DNA from: Wuchereria bancrofti
Lineage: Eukaryota > Nematoda > Chromadorea > Rhabditida > Onchocercidae
Direction of reading: 5' to 3'
Length of the DNA stretch: 64,000 nucleotides
Assembly: GCA_005281725.1 (NCBI GenBank)
Contig: SSBO01000012.1
Span: 5,347,564-5,411,563 of the forward strand
Under the pieces are notes generated by a model that saw only the letters and a program-made list of their open reading frames with translations, did no database searches and was not told the origin of the DNA. Both the position numbers and the translations under genes were made by a program. Within the stretch, counting starts at the first letter, position 1, and the number at the start of each line of letters is the position of its first letter. This document shows, in pieces, positions 1-13,100 of the stretch.

Positions 1-2758
1 CCCGTAGTGAATGGTAAGTTCCGGAATAATACAATATTACATTCTAGCAGTTCTTGTTGTATTTGTGGTGGAAGAAACCTTTTGAAATTTTCCTTTTTTT
101 TTTTTTTCAGATAAAAAGAGTACTTCAGATATCCTTGCTTTGTATGGAACTGCATCTAAATTTTATCCTCGGTCAACAAAGCAGCATCGAGTGCAACAAA
201 TTTCTGAGGTTCCCCGTTTAGTTTTAGAAAAAAATTTTTTTCTGAAGCAATAATGGAATAATATGAATAAAGGATCTAAAAACCTTTGATCTTTTTGAAT
301 TAAGTATGCCAATCATCTCGTTTTTTTCTCTTTGTCCGAAGTCTTTCTACTTGAATATTTCGAGAAAAAAAGTGTTTTTGTTTCTTTGTTTCAAAGCGGA
401 AAATCGTTTTATGTATTCATGATGAACAACTGGATTCTAATAAAATGAGTCAGTTTTATGTCTATATTGATGTTTAATTTCCTTACTTCAGGTTTCATCC
501 AGTGATGACAAGTCTGGCAAACTAAGGAACATACATTTATCTGATACGTCCAGTATCGGGTCATTTTTCGATCAATCCATTGTTCCTTTTTCTCAGCGAT
601 CTTGTGGATCTCAAAACGATTGTAAGTTTATGGTTAGGTCTGGAAAAAACGGTCCATAATCAATTTTTGCTGTTATGGAGTTGCGTTTTACATCTTTTCA
701 CGCATTCTTTTTGTTGTTTGGAAATATATTAATCAAATTTTTGTCCAAATCAGGTAGTACAATATGATTTATGTCAGATGCACAGTTAGCTATATTTGGA
801 CCAGAAACAAACACTTTATCAGTGGGAAATTTTTTCCTAAATCGTGAATCAGCGGCGATGTTCGCCGCTGTTTCACCCTTCGCTAATATTCCAGTGGCAA
901 CAGAAAGTGAAGTTTTATCGACTTCTCAGACGATTAGTTCGGGACATGTGGACATACCATCCAGAAAAATTTCGGTTAATGCCTAATTAATTTTATCTTA
1001 TTTCACTGAATGTTATATATCTTTTACCTTCACATTTCACATTCTTGAAAGATTTTTTTTCATAAAAGGCAGGACTTTCTTCTTCAGAGAAACCGTGTTT
1101 CTGACTGTATCTTCTTTCTGGTGGAAGACGCCTAGTCTTTTAATTACTGAACTTCCGAGAAATGAAGTACTTTAAAAATATTTTTGATTTGTTCTATGTA
1201 ATATTGTATGAGCGGACAACAACTGATTATCTTAAGGATGGATTCGCAGCACTAAACATCCAGTCGAAATCGGATGACAATAGAAGTGACTTTGTTATTT
1301 CATGTGGTACTACAGAGGTTATTCTTAAATTTTTTTTTTAAGTATTGGTGTATTTCTTTAAACAACAACCAGAAAAGAAGTCAGTGATAGGAAATATTTA
1401 ATAACAATTTTATTAGTAATATTTAAGTGTAAAAACCTGTCGTTTTCCTACTGTATTTTTGTAAAAACCTGTCGTTTTCCTACTTTAGCTTTATCTGTCA
1501 GTAAAACATTGAGAATACAAATCAAACATGAAACACAAGAAACTTGTTTAATACATAAGCGCGCGAAATAATGATGAATCTTAAATTTGCGTTATGGATC
1601 AGTTTACTTAAACGGTCTCCGTTTTCTAGTGAAACTTCACAGCTAATCAGTGTGTAATTCGTCACTTTTTGTGATGATCCGTTAGAGCTTTTCAGCCGAC
1701 GTTGAACAAAATATTTGTACTCGTACTTAGTAGAAGACTTTTTGACAGTCGTTATTTCAGGTTTCTAAGAGTGTGTTCATGAGTTATTTTTGTTTACGTT
1801 CACACAAAGCTGGTATCAGCTGCGAAAATATTAACTTTTGTACTTTTAAGTATGCTTCAGAGCAATACGTTTAAAGTGTACAGTATTCTGGTTTACTGCA
1901 TAAGTGGACGCAGAATGATTTGAAATGAAACACTGTATTTGTATGAATCCAATGAATCCAGAAATACATTGTCTGGAATGTGCTGTGTAATGTGGTGAAT
2001 GGTTTAATAAGGTTGTATTAGGATAAAGTGGTAAGGAAGGCGCCAAGTACATTTATCGTTCATGATAATTGAAATATCTTCGGTGCTTGGCATTGCTGTG
2101 GACATCTCCCATAATTGATAACTGTCTAGTTGGGGATATGATTGCACTTGCATCATATACATCATATGAAGTATTAGCTATGTGAAGATCAGGATTATAT
2201 TGATTAGAAACTGTAATATGCAGAATAGACGGTTCTAGTACATTTTATATAGACTTAAAATAGGGACAAGTTGCTAGGATCTGGAATTTTTGCACAGCCT
2301 TGCTGAAGTAACAGTTATGGTGAAGGGACAGATTATGGAATGGAAGTTGTTAGGAAATAAAAACCAACGAATCAAAATCTGTTTTGCTGTACTTTCAGGT
2401 TTCTCATTTCACTTCACTATTTCCAATGTGTCCACTTTCTGAAGCATTTTGCGCTCATTACCTGATTCGTCCCTCAGCATTTTTTTATTAGAATATCGCA
2501 GAAGCTAAAGTCTTGCCTGTTACTGAAAATTTATAAAAGACAAGAATTTGTTGTGCATAGATAATAATTGCAACAAAGAATAACATGCGTGTTGTCAGTT
2601 ACCGCATGCTGTTGTTTTCTGATTTTATCTTTATCTATTATGTAAAATTGTCAAAACCTATTGCTGAAAACTTATTCCACTTACAGGAACTGAGGAGCTC
2701 AGCTGTAAATCATCTAATGGCAGATTTTAGTCAGTTCAATATCAGTGACGAATCGTGA
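1..2758 (+). CDS. 3' part of a probable SMAP-type ArfGAP (partial gene)
   Basis: Six exons join in consistent phase: 1-13, 111-208, 492-621, 778-974, 1237-1317 and 2687-2758, ending in TGA. Introns have gt...ag ends, with acceptors ttttttcag, cttacttcag, tttatgtcag and ttacag; the donor at 209 and the acceptor at 1236 are weak. The start lies upstream of the window. The visible part is low-complexity and Ser-rich, without the zinc finger, so the call rests on C-terminal motifs only: KKSTSDILALYGTA resembles the SILSLYG motif of SMAP1/2 ArfGAPs, IFGP resembles their DIFGP motif, and the tail NHLMADFSQFNIS resembles their final MNQQMAAMNLS segment. Such proteins stimulate GTP hydrolysis by Arf GTPases in clathrin and endosome traffic. 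The exon chain is likely real; the family call is tentative. The last intron is long (1369 nt) and could hide another exon. Confidence 0.5.
1429..1485. repeat. two-copy direct repeat of 24-25 bp
   Basis: The unit gtaaaaacctgtcgttttcc (continuing tact) occurs at about 1429-1453 and again at 1461-1485, a 32-bp period. It lies in the long last intron of the preceding gene. No function can be read from it. Confidence 0.8.
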
Positions 2759-4428
2759 GAACCGAATAGTTTACAGAAAAACATTTCATGGAGTTAGAAT
2801 CACGTGCTAATGTGCAAAGCTCGTTTACGTTACGATCTTTAAAAAATATTTCCTGTTTGTCATGATATGGTTATCCCTTTTTAGCGTATCACTTTCTACA
2901 TATTTCCATCTTGCTTTTGATGTAGACTTCCTCAAGTAGAGCACTAGCTTTTACTTTATAATATTTTCATTGGCCTTTAAAAACCACTTTCTTATTTCCC
3001 ATCACTTGACGCTGTCATTGCGACTACTTATTAAGTAATGGTGGGTCCGTGACCGTTTGTTAATTGGCCGTGTGTTTAATGTATTTCCCGAAAGCTATCC
3101 ATTTTGATATTTTTTCTACGTCCTGAATTCTACCATCTGGCTACTTATCATTCAGTCATTGTTGACCTCTTTTTATGGATTCGGATTTTGCATAAAATGA
3201 TTTAGAATTTTTTTCATTTGCTACTGTTTGCTTTCGAGAATTAATTCATATCGTTTATTTATTGGCATTAAATTGTCAAGTACAACGACTTTAAAAAAGG
3301 TCTGTCTACTACTTTGATTAAATTGTTTTCATCGATATCACTGGTGTAGCTATGAAAGGATATGTAAGAAAATCTCAGAAAAAAAAAAAGGTTAGACCTG
3401 AGTTGTTGACTTTTGCGAACTGCTGCATATTATGTTCTTGGTTGTTGTTCATTTTTTATTCATGACTTGAGCAATACGCACATTATGTTCGTGTCATATA
3501 GAACTGAGGAATTTGTGCTGATGTGCCATTTTTGCTGTTATTAGGCACGTTGATTTTAAACAGTCTTTTATAGTACCAGTAACGAATTTTATGAGAAATT
3601 TAGTTATGGTTATAACTATGTTTTCAATCGGGCATCGCATCTCGTTACGATTGTTCGATTTAACAGTTCATTTTTATGTTAGGAAGTATTTGTAGTCATT
3701 CGTACATTGGTACTTTACCCCTCTTTTCACGTACAACCTGCTTAACTGGTTTATATATCGTTTATCCTTTGTATTAATGCGTCAGCATTGAAATTGTTTA
3801 AAGTGAATTACTGTGGACTATATTGTAATAGTAAAGCCCTCTACTTTAAGAGCTGTTTCAGTAATGCGTCTAAGTTAATGATCTGTTAAAATATAGCGAG
3901 GTTTTAAATAGCCTTTGATCTACATCTGGTCCCCATCGTCACTATTGTCAGAAGAGCGATTGATTTTAAGATAGAACCGTGCTCTCAGTAAATCTTCAGC
4001 AAAAACCGCTTCTGAAATTTTGCTGAATGTCGAAGTAGTGAGGACGGGAATGATGAATGAGAGTGTGAGAAATAACATCTGGTTTCAGAATTCTATTAAA
4101 TCTTTTCTAAGTGAAGATCTCGTTGAAAGTACTTTTTTGAATTAAATTTCAGGGTAGAAGTTCAGATGTTTTGGGAGGTCGCGGGAACAGCATATGGTCC
4201 AAAAACCATAGTTCCGGTTTCGAAGTTCCTGTATAGAGTTCCAGTTGTCTTAGTAAATTTCCCTGTTTGAATAGTTTTCTGAAGCGTGGGAAGTTGCGAA
4301 CCAAAGCACAGGGAATCAAGACATATTGTAAATAAGAGAATATTAGTTTGGGCACAAATGCCGTCAGTTTAATTTCTGGATATCAGCTACAAATGATACT
4401 TTGCAGCGAAGACTGGGATTAGAACTGA
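2759..4428. other. intergenic stretch, no firm gene
   Basis: AT-rich DNA downstream of the plus-strand stop at 2758. Around 3976-4360 all three plus frames and one minus frame hold open stretches of 40-70 codons, and an acceptor (aaatttcag) ends at 4151, but no donor/acceptor chain joins them. This may be an old coding remnant or chance. Confidence 0.4.
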
Positions 4429-5270
4429 TCTTTGTTTTATTGAGATAAAGATTATCATTGAACGAGGCTACTGAACAATATTAAAAAATTTAAGGAAATA
4501 GATCTGGAGGGGCGCAGAAAGCGCATTATGTTCGGAGCGGTGCTCGCCAGCCAACCTATTACCTCCTTTAATCTGTTCATAGAATAGGAGTGTTTACAAC
4601 CAACCGTATGATTACTGTGAGTAAACAGCTGTCCCTAATCAGTTGCTCATGGTAGTAGTTGAAGTAAAGAACTGGTAACTTGTTAACAGTCAAATCTGAG
4701 TTTGGCTTTCAGGCTTGATAATAAGTAATGCACATATTCTTTGTTGACAAACTGTGGAACTACAGACAATTCAGATGAGTATTGCATAACGGATTTCTTG
4801 ATTGAAACATTTATCTAAAAATACGACGACAATCTTTAGTGTTATGGATTTAAACCAAATTTACTGCGACATGTTATATTCGTTTTTTCCGCTATGGAAT
4901 TGTATAAGTTGTCAAAGCAAGAAGAAGCAAAAGGTGAATGAGGAAAGAGCAACAAGCAATATTTTTGTCTTCATGAAAAACTTGCATAATGTTTTCCATG
5001 AAGAGACATTCTCTGAAACATTACATCACTTCGTTGGTGACCTTTTCTTTCAGTTCATTTTCATCTTCCACTGTTCCTGAAAGCTTGTTAATTGCATCTG
5101 TGATTTCTGATATTTTATCTAAGAAGACTGTTTCCCAAAAATCTGAAAAGCAATTAGGAAATCAATATAAGCAAACCATTCATAATTAATATTGTTTTAT
5201 TATAATTTTGAATTTTTCATTCTTCTGCACTATTTTCTTCTACACGTAGAATTCCCTTCCACTATAACAT
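4429..5270. repeat. copy 1 of an 842-bp direct duplication, ending at the N
   Basis: Matches 6053-6894 at a constant offset of 1624 bases with only a few single-base differences (seen near 4434, 4733 and 4750). The match stops at 5270, one base before the single N at 5271. It contains a minus-strand open stretch (5142-5021) identical to the proposed last exon in copy 2, and a GC-richer patch at about 4508-4575. Confidence 0.95.
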
Positions 5271-5271
5271 N
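5271..5271. other. single ambiguous base (N) at the duplication edge
   Basis: The only non-ACGT base noticed in the window. It sits exactly where copy 1 of the duplication ends, which suggests a contig join or collapsed gap. Confidence 0.9.
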
Positions 5272-6052
5272 GACAAGTACTTTCTACTGTACAAATAATT
5301 TTTTTTTTTCTTTTTTGTCTCTCATCATTAAGGAATCTGTTAGGAAGATGAATAGTGTTATGAAATGGTATTGACGTCTAAACTTCTAAAAAACAGAGTA
5401 AAACGAAAATGGCAAAATCTAATAGATTAACGGAAACACTGGATATTCGACTGATCATATTTGTTTAATCAGTTGGTAATTTCATCTGAAAAAGAGTTTC
5501 AAATACTGCTAAAACTTTATTTGACATTTGTCAATTGAACGGTACTGTAATGATTTTATTTGAAACGAAATGTGTTGCATATCAATTCGAAACAAAAAAA
5601 CTGATGCTATCAAAAATTGCATTTCCGGTGTGGTTAAAATAAAGTTACGAATGGTTTCCTAATTTCAATTTTTCTCTTCTTTGATGGCATGACTACTAAT
5701 TTTCTATCCGCCAACGTTTCACGTTGTTTATCTTTCTCTCACTTTTCATTTTCTGGTCTTTGTTTTTTTGTTTTATTCATTTTTGCCAAACTATTTTTTA
5801 AGGTTTTATATATTTAATTAAGCAGTTTAGCTCCCTCCCGGTTTTATACAATACACCTAAAAGCGTGAGGGATGATGGTATAGGAGGCAAGAATGTGCCC
5901 GATATATTCGTTAATCAGTCTTTCAAACATTTCACATATCACAAGTTGCTTTCTGTTGGATTACTACAGCTATTGTCGTAAAATACGGTCTGATTCAGGT
6001 AGACTGTAGACCCGAATAGGGAATGCTTTGCAAAGAAGGAAATGTTGACCAG
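5272..6052. other. spacer between duplication copies, no gene seen
   Basis: AT-rich, with poly-T and no convincing exon on either strand. If the duplication is an assembly artefact, this stretch may really belong elsewhere or follow copy 2. Confidence 0.5.
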
Positions 6053-6894
6053 TCTTTATTTTATTGAGATAAAGATTATCATTGAACGAGGCTACTGAAC
6101 AATATTAAAAAATTTAAGGAAATAGATCTGGAGGGGCGCAGAAAGCGCATTATGTTCGGAGCGGTGCTCGCCAGCCAACCTATTACCTCCTTTAATCTGT
6201 TCATAGAATAGGAGTGTTTACAACCAACCGTATGATTACTGTGAGTAAACAGCTGTCCCTAATCAGTTGCTCATGGTAGTAGTTGAAGTAAAGAACTGGT
6301 AACTTGTTAACAGTCAAATCTGAGTTTGGCTTTCAGGCTTGATAATAAGTAATGCATATATTCTTTGTTGGCAAACTGTGGAACTACAGACAATTCAGAT
6401 GAGTATTGCATAACGGATTTCTTGATTGAAACATTTATCTAAAAATACGACGACAATCTTTAGTGTTATGGATTTAAACCAAATTTACTGCGACATGTTA
6501 TATTCGTTTTTTCCGCTATGGAATTGTATAAGTTGTCAAAGCAAGAAGAAGCAAAAGGTGAATGAGGAAAGAGCAACAAGCAATATTTTTGTCTTCATGA
6601 AAAACTTGCATAATGTTTTCCATGAAGAGACATTCTCTGAAACATTACATCACTTCGTTGGTGACCTTTTCTTTCAGTTCATTTTCATCTTCCACTGTTC
6701 CTGAAAGCTTGTTAATTGCATCTGTGATTTCTGATATTTTATCTAAGAAGACTGTTTCCCAAAAATCTGAAAAGCAATTAGGAAATCAATATAAGCAAAC
6801 CATTCATAATTAATATTGTTTTATTATAATTTTGAATTTTTCATTCTTCTGCACTATTTTCTTCTACACGTAGAATTCCCTTCCACTATAACAT
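6053..6894. repeat. copy 2 of the 842-bp direct duplication
   Basis: Same sequence as 4429-5270. Here the sequence runs on past the breakpoint into cattcaaggtc without an N, so this copy appears to be in its natural context. The minus-strand last exon candidate at 6766-6645 lies inside it and joins in phase to an exon outside it (7533-7389). Confidence 0.95.
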
Positions 6895-9634
6895 TTCAAG
6901 GTCAATTTGAGTTAATCCACAGACCGTTTCTGATGTTTATAACTCCAAATACGTTCAAAACTTATGCAGAACTAAAAGATTCCTCAAAATTTTAATAAAA
7001 CAACTTTCTAGTTCTTGAATCAGTAGTTGAAAGTGAATTCCTGTTCCATAATTCTTAAAGGATTAAATCATTTGGATACAATCTGTGAATTATTGCTATA
7101 AAGTCATTATAATATTTATTTCTTACAACTCATGCAACTCATATTTAAAATATGCCGTCATGAAGCAGCAAACATGAAATGTACAGCTAACGCGATAATT
7201 TTGTTGCCTTTAGGAAATGTTAATTTGAAATGTCTGTTTTGGAAACACCAGAAGTAAAAGAGTCTTTAGTGTTACGGATTCGATAGAAATTCATTTGGAC
7301 ATATTTGGTTTTTTCGACATGCTCATCAAGAAGGACTGATGAAAGTTGTTTAAAATTGCTGAAGGATTTTGGTGGTTTTAGTTGTCACTCGTAATCATAG
7401 AAGTGAACTGGTTCGGATGACGTTCGTAAAGATTCACGAGACCACGAACTGTTGCTATGCGTTTGACATTTCTGCTAGTCATGAAGCATTTATCCTGGTG
7501 GCATTTCTGGAAAGGATGGTGCTGGTAGTTTATCTTGAATATATCCCTTTATTCTAAAAGTTTGTAAGACTTTCACTCGATATATTCAAAAAACCATTCG
7601 GGATTTGAAGACAACACAACATATGTATTATGATATGCATAGAATTAGAATGAGACAATATGAAAATAAAGCACCATCTTGCGACATTTCTTGTCTTTCT
7701 GGCTACTATCTTCATTCCCAAAGTTTTTCATCAACATGCGGCATTGTTCCTCAACATTAATTTAGAAAGTGTTAGTGCGAATTAACGAATTAAATGATTT
7801 TTATTTATGATTCTCTGATGATAGGCAGTAAAAATTAAGATTAGTCAAGAGCAAGTTGAAGTAGCATGGTAAGATCCTGAATAGAACTTTTTTGAGCTTT
7901 TTTTGGAGATTCCTTGAAAAATTGAAGTCCAACAATTTAACCAGTTTTGAAGTAAAAATGTTACGATATTTGTCTTTTTTTAGTATTAAATATTAGCAAG
8001 TCCATCATATAGATTCATTTCAGCTTTGATCTAGAAATAAAACTTATTTTGCAGCATCAATATTCCAAAGCATAGTCGTAAGTAGCAGATGTTGTCGAAA
8101 AAGTGTTTGTGGAAATAAATTTTTTATTTCAAGAATCTGAGCATCGAACTATGTTACGAGAAAAAGTCAGTAGATATCAATCAAAAGTGTCTTATGAAGG
8201 ACAACATATGATTAATTCAATTTTTATAAATATAAACAAGAATCGTGTAAATGGAAATTGATGTCGAAATAAATATCAGTCATTTTTTAATTCAAGTCAT
8301 TCTAAGCAATTTTGTACTTTGAGAAAAGTCCCATTGTTGGTCTCGATGTTTTACTGTTACGGAGCGAAAATACTCCACAAGTGACAACCCATCACTCAGG
8401 TCTATTGTCAAAAATTTCAGACTCTTGTGTCAATTTTATAACGATCTCTTTAATAAGAAGTTTAAAGTTGAGTGATTATTATTGAAGAGTGAGACAAGAT
8501 ATAGAAAAAATCATTTAGATTTTTTACATTGATTATTAATTTATCATTTAACAATGAAGTGACATAGTAGCTGGGCAGTGAAATTGTAATGAGACATTTT
8601 GATTTCCTCTTGCAAAAATTATGAGAGCTTCGTTACAGATTCCAGCGAAACATATTTTATCTTTCTTCGGTGCCTAAAAAATTAGCTGATTATTAGCGCA
8701 CATTCAATATCACATTTAACTCTTTACCATCACAGTGCCATGTTTCTAAGCACAATTTTTTCTCTATTTAACTAACTTTTTCACTCTATTTAACTTCAAA
8801 ACTTAAAATTGTCTGAACAAAAATAGGTACAAAAGTTTAGAAAAAGTTTTTGCCCACCAGTAGGACAAAGAAATCTGACTACTTTTCCCACAAATTGGTA
8901 TAGGTTTAATAGCTAAGGGAATATTCTAACAACTGAATTACGTGTTTTTAAAATTCTGATTTATTTGGGAGAGAATGCAGTCACCATTGGAAATTTTTCC
9001 CGAATTTTGAATTTTGACATAAGGTAATGAAGTCGACAAATTGAATGGTCACCAAATAATCATCAAGAAAACTGGCAGCACATGCATCAAGCAACAGTGA
9101 ATGAAATTGATCTTGGTAAAAATTTTTCAGTACAGAAAGTTACATCAACTTATAAATATTCGAAGTTTATAAAAATGTCTATTCTTTCAAAAACACGCCG
9201 CAATATCCATCTGATTAACACAAAACAAAACGTATTGAAATGAACGACTTCAATATTTAGTCTTAATGCCTTCATATCAAGTTAAGAAGTGAGTTAAAGA
9301 GACTGGAAGAAGAGTTAACAAATCAGAAATCTGTTGTTTTCCAATGTTTAAAGATAGATTAGCCACATACAAATTTCCAAAATCCAACTTAATTATACAA
9401 GGCTAAAAGCTTTTCGGAAAACAAGTTCAAATTTATATGTTTTAATATACAAAAACTTATGTTCATTTAACTTAAAATTTTGTCTGTTTAGTTTTTTTTT
9501 TTCACTCATGTGATCTCAACGAATTTTTATTACTTACTTTGAGTAGACTGAAGTTATCCGTAATCGAAAGTGGCTAACCAAGTGAAATAACTCGCAATCG
9601 CCTCGCTCCTATATGAATGAAACAGAAACTGCAT
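6645..9634 (-). CDS. candidate multi-exon gene, function unknown
   Basis: A chain of short minus-strand open stretches with splice-like ends. Possible first exon 9634-9579 (MQFLFHSYRSEAIASYF); then about 9111-8985 (includes LLLDACAASFLDDYLV), about 8918-8870, 8673-8553 (starts APKKDKICFAGICNEAL after ttttttag), about 8410-8289, 8136-8047, 7533-7389 (includes VRGLVNLYERHPNQF) and 6766-6645 ending TAA (includes KISEITDAINKLSG). The last two join perfectly: donor a|gtgaca in phase 1, acceptor gcttttcag in phase 1. Other joins are not all in phase, so some exon edges are wrong or some pieces are chance. No family recognised. The last exon is repeated in the upstream duplication copy (5142-5021). 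Confidence 0.3.
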
Positions 9635-10175
9635 TGTTTCTACCACAAATATTGAATAAAGTTCATTAACTTGATTCATTTAAATAAAGAGCAAAAGCTG
9701 AAAAATTAACGACCGAAAACACTGAATAACTAAAAAGAAAAAGGAAATAAATTATGAGGATAAATATAAGACAGACCGATTTTAGAATGAAGGAAAAAAT
9801 ATGGAAAGTGAGATTTGTTACGAAATGGGATAATTTGACAGAAAAAACACCCTGTTTACTTGAGAAAATTACAATCATGAGCAAAATAATCATTGAGGAG
9901 AGAGAAATTAATGCTATATCATATAGCTTGTTGACTTTTTGTGCTAACAACGGCATTCATACTATCACTATTATGATAGCGTTTCTGAGGCACTGGGTAT
10001 ATTATGACTTTAAATTATTTTATTCTCGTCAGAAAAACCTATTATCGACTTTTCGGTACGGAGGAAATTTTGATACTTTCACATTATCATCAATAAGGGA
10101 TTTTTCAAAGCAAAAAACGTGTTGAAAATAAAGGGAATCGGTGATCTTTATAGGATGGGCAAAACAATGCTTTGA

Positions 10176-13100
10176 TTATAGATAAGCGGGTTGTTCGGGA
10201 CGTAAAGCAGTTATTCTTCGTAGATATTCGGTATCACGGAAGAAATCGGATTGGAACGAATTATGCCGTATTGTGGACATTCCAGATGAAGTTTCATCGA
10301 TGAAACGTAATTTCATGAGAAGTTCGTGAGGCTCAAATGGTCGATCCCGTAGTTCACTATCCAAAAATGCCCGAACATCACTCCAAGTGACCTAACAGAT
10401 GTGAGAATGAAAATACTTAACTCTGAATTTTAAATAGCAAGTTCAAAATCCAAATTATTTTCAACAACACAAAATTTAGTAAATGAAAAATTACGCAAAC
10501 CTTTCCTCCTTTTTTCCTCCTCATTGCTCTCAGCAGAACTACAATTTCCTTGAGTTCTTCGCTCATACCGAGAAATTTTTTGGCTCGTCCGAAATAGTGG
10601 AAACGAGTGAAATATGCTTTCAGATGTGTTGATGCTAAGTCAATACACATCGTAACAACTGATAAACCTGTAGAAACATTGACAAGATACATATAAAACA
10701 TATAAAGCATAATTTCAGAAAGGAAATGAAACCCCACTCTGCATACGCTGTGATCAGAAATATTCGGCAGTCTATCACCACAGAACGAATGGAACAGAAA
10801 GTGATCAGAACCTACCTACCAAAGTTTTTTGGAAAGTTGTTGTAAACATACTGATTATGATATTATTTAGGATAAAAATTGGATAAAAGTTGAAAAAAAT
10901 CCATTACTCTACCATTTACCGACGAAATAAAAAAATCCTTTCATGGACTAATGTACTATGCCAATAAAAATCACTTCCCATCCTAGTTTCAAATAAATGA
11001 AGCAATTTTTCACTTTTTCTCGAAAGAAAAAGGATGTCATATGATTTGTATATTTGGAAATAGAAGGATAACTAACTAACCAACGATGACAAAAGCAACA
11101 ATAAGTGATAAGAAAATGTAATCAACAACGACGATATCGCCGAGGCCAACAGTTACAATAAGATTGAAGCCAAAATGAAAAGCATGTAGGAAAGACCACG
11201 AACGCTCCCAATTGATGAACATAGCGGAACCCATCGAGCAATATAAACAGATACACGACACATAAGCTCCTGGATCAAATGGAAACTTATCTAATTTTTA
11301 AAGAAAATTTTCAGTCTTCTTGTTTTTTCTCTTATCATAAATCTTAAGGTTTTAGAATTTCTTGGTTAACAAAACCTCAGTGATCATGGATATCATTGAA
11401 GTATTCTTGAACCCTCCGAGAGTTTACGAATACTTCAATGATATATATAACCATTCAGGCCAACACTATAATTATAACTGCCATTAGGAAACTTTGAGAA
11501 CATCAGCTAAAATTAAGAAATTAAAGCGATAAAGATGTATACCAATTGGGAACCATAATTTCCCATCGCTTCCTTCAACGCCGAAAATATCTATGACATC
11601 GGAATGACCGCTTGTTGATTGTGATGATTTCCTTCGCATATAACGTTTTCGAAATAGGATTTGCTGAATTTATTCATACATAAAATTACAAAAGATGTGA
11701 ATGACAGTGCAGCAACATCATGGGAAGTTTTCAAGAAAGTACAATGTCAGTAATTCGAACACACACCTTCATTTTGTGTGACATCTTGTTCCAGTTTGAA
11801 ACGAAACGAAGCAGTGTTTCCGACAAAAATTTGCCTATATCAGCAGCCGTGATAAACATAAGAGGTATGCCAACTAAAGCAAATGCTACCGCAAATACTT
11901 TTCCTAAATCTGTATCGACTGACACTTCACCATATCCTGAAATACGACTGAGCTGTGCAATTCTTTAAATTTCTTGGATGAATCTCTTCGTATTAGTATC
12001 ACTTTGTAAAATTAACGAAAATTTTATAAATTTTAATTAAATAAATGAGGCCTGTAGATTTTTAAGAAAAAATGTACCACATGTAGTGAGAACAGTAAGC
12101 ACATATAATAAGGCAGTTGGGAAAGTCCACTTGTTGTGAATGTTATCAATTTCATCTGGTTTTTGAAGTTCTCTACGGATCGGACGTCGATCATCCATTG
12201 TTTCTGCTATTGATACCATATACTCCCTGCAGACTAATGAGTTTTACTGAAGGTACAAAATTTCAACTGCAGTAACTTTCTTTATTCTGTCAGATATTTA
12301 AGTTGATAATCGATTTTAAGAAAACCTGAAAATTGTAGCCCATTCGGAACGATCAACTGAACGAATCCCCAACTGTGCATCATTTAAAATCTTCCAGCTA
12401 TCAGCTGTGAAATTTGTCATGATATTTGACAAATGAACTAATTTTCGAGATCGGGCCAACAATTCCGTGCTTGTTTCTAATGCCATGAGAATCCATGCAC
12501 CAAGACACAAGTAACCAATTAATACTGTTACTAGTATCACATGAGGAATTAAGATTTTGAACAACTGAAAAAAGTAGAATGACAGTTTTCATTAAACGAT
12601 TCAACCACCAAAAAATCCATCAAAAAAGAATGCTGTTGATCATCATTTCAAGTTTTAATCCTCGTAGTAGTAATTTCAGTACACTAACAACACCTTTGAA
12701 TCGTTTAGAAAGATTTTTCTGTTTGAACAACCTTTGAACTCAAGTCCTCTTGTCATAGTTATAGCGCATTAATGAAATCTCTATTCTTTATGCGAGTGTT
12801 TTTTTCTTTTATGAAAACTAGCTCAGGAAGAAATTTCACTTTCAATTCAGGAACAAATTTTTCATATTTTGCAAGTAAATTTGCATCGATCTGTCTTACA
12901 TTATATCTTAACTTTCGAACTAATAAATTCAGTGGAAATTTATCTATTCTGGATTGATCGAAGCATATAAGCAAAGGTGTATAAAATTTATATACTCCTC
13001 ACTCCTGTCAGAAGCATTTACCTATTTTTGGTTCCTAAACTTCTACAGAAGTTTAATCAAAATCGTTTTTCATTTTTCGTCTTTCAAAGGAAAAAACTAT

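Noticed and set aside
4802..5189. Plus-strand open frames duplicated at 6426-6813
   Set aside because: They start without ATG or overlap each other, and lie opposite a better minus-strand exon candidate.
9754..10125. 123-codon plus-strand open frame
   Set aside because: No motif, no splice or start context, and an equally open minus frame overlaps it. An opening of this length is expected by chance in DNA this AT-rich; it also abuts the 3' end of the channel gene.
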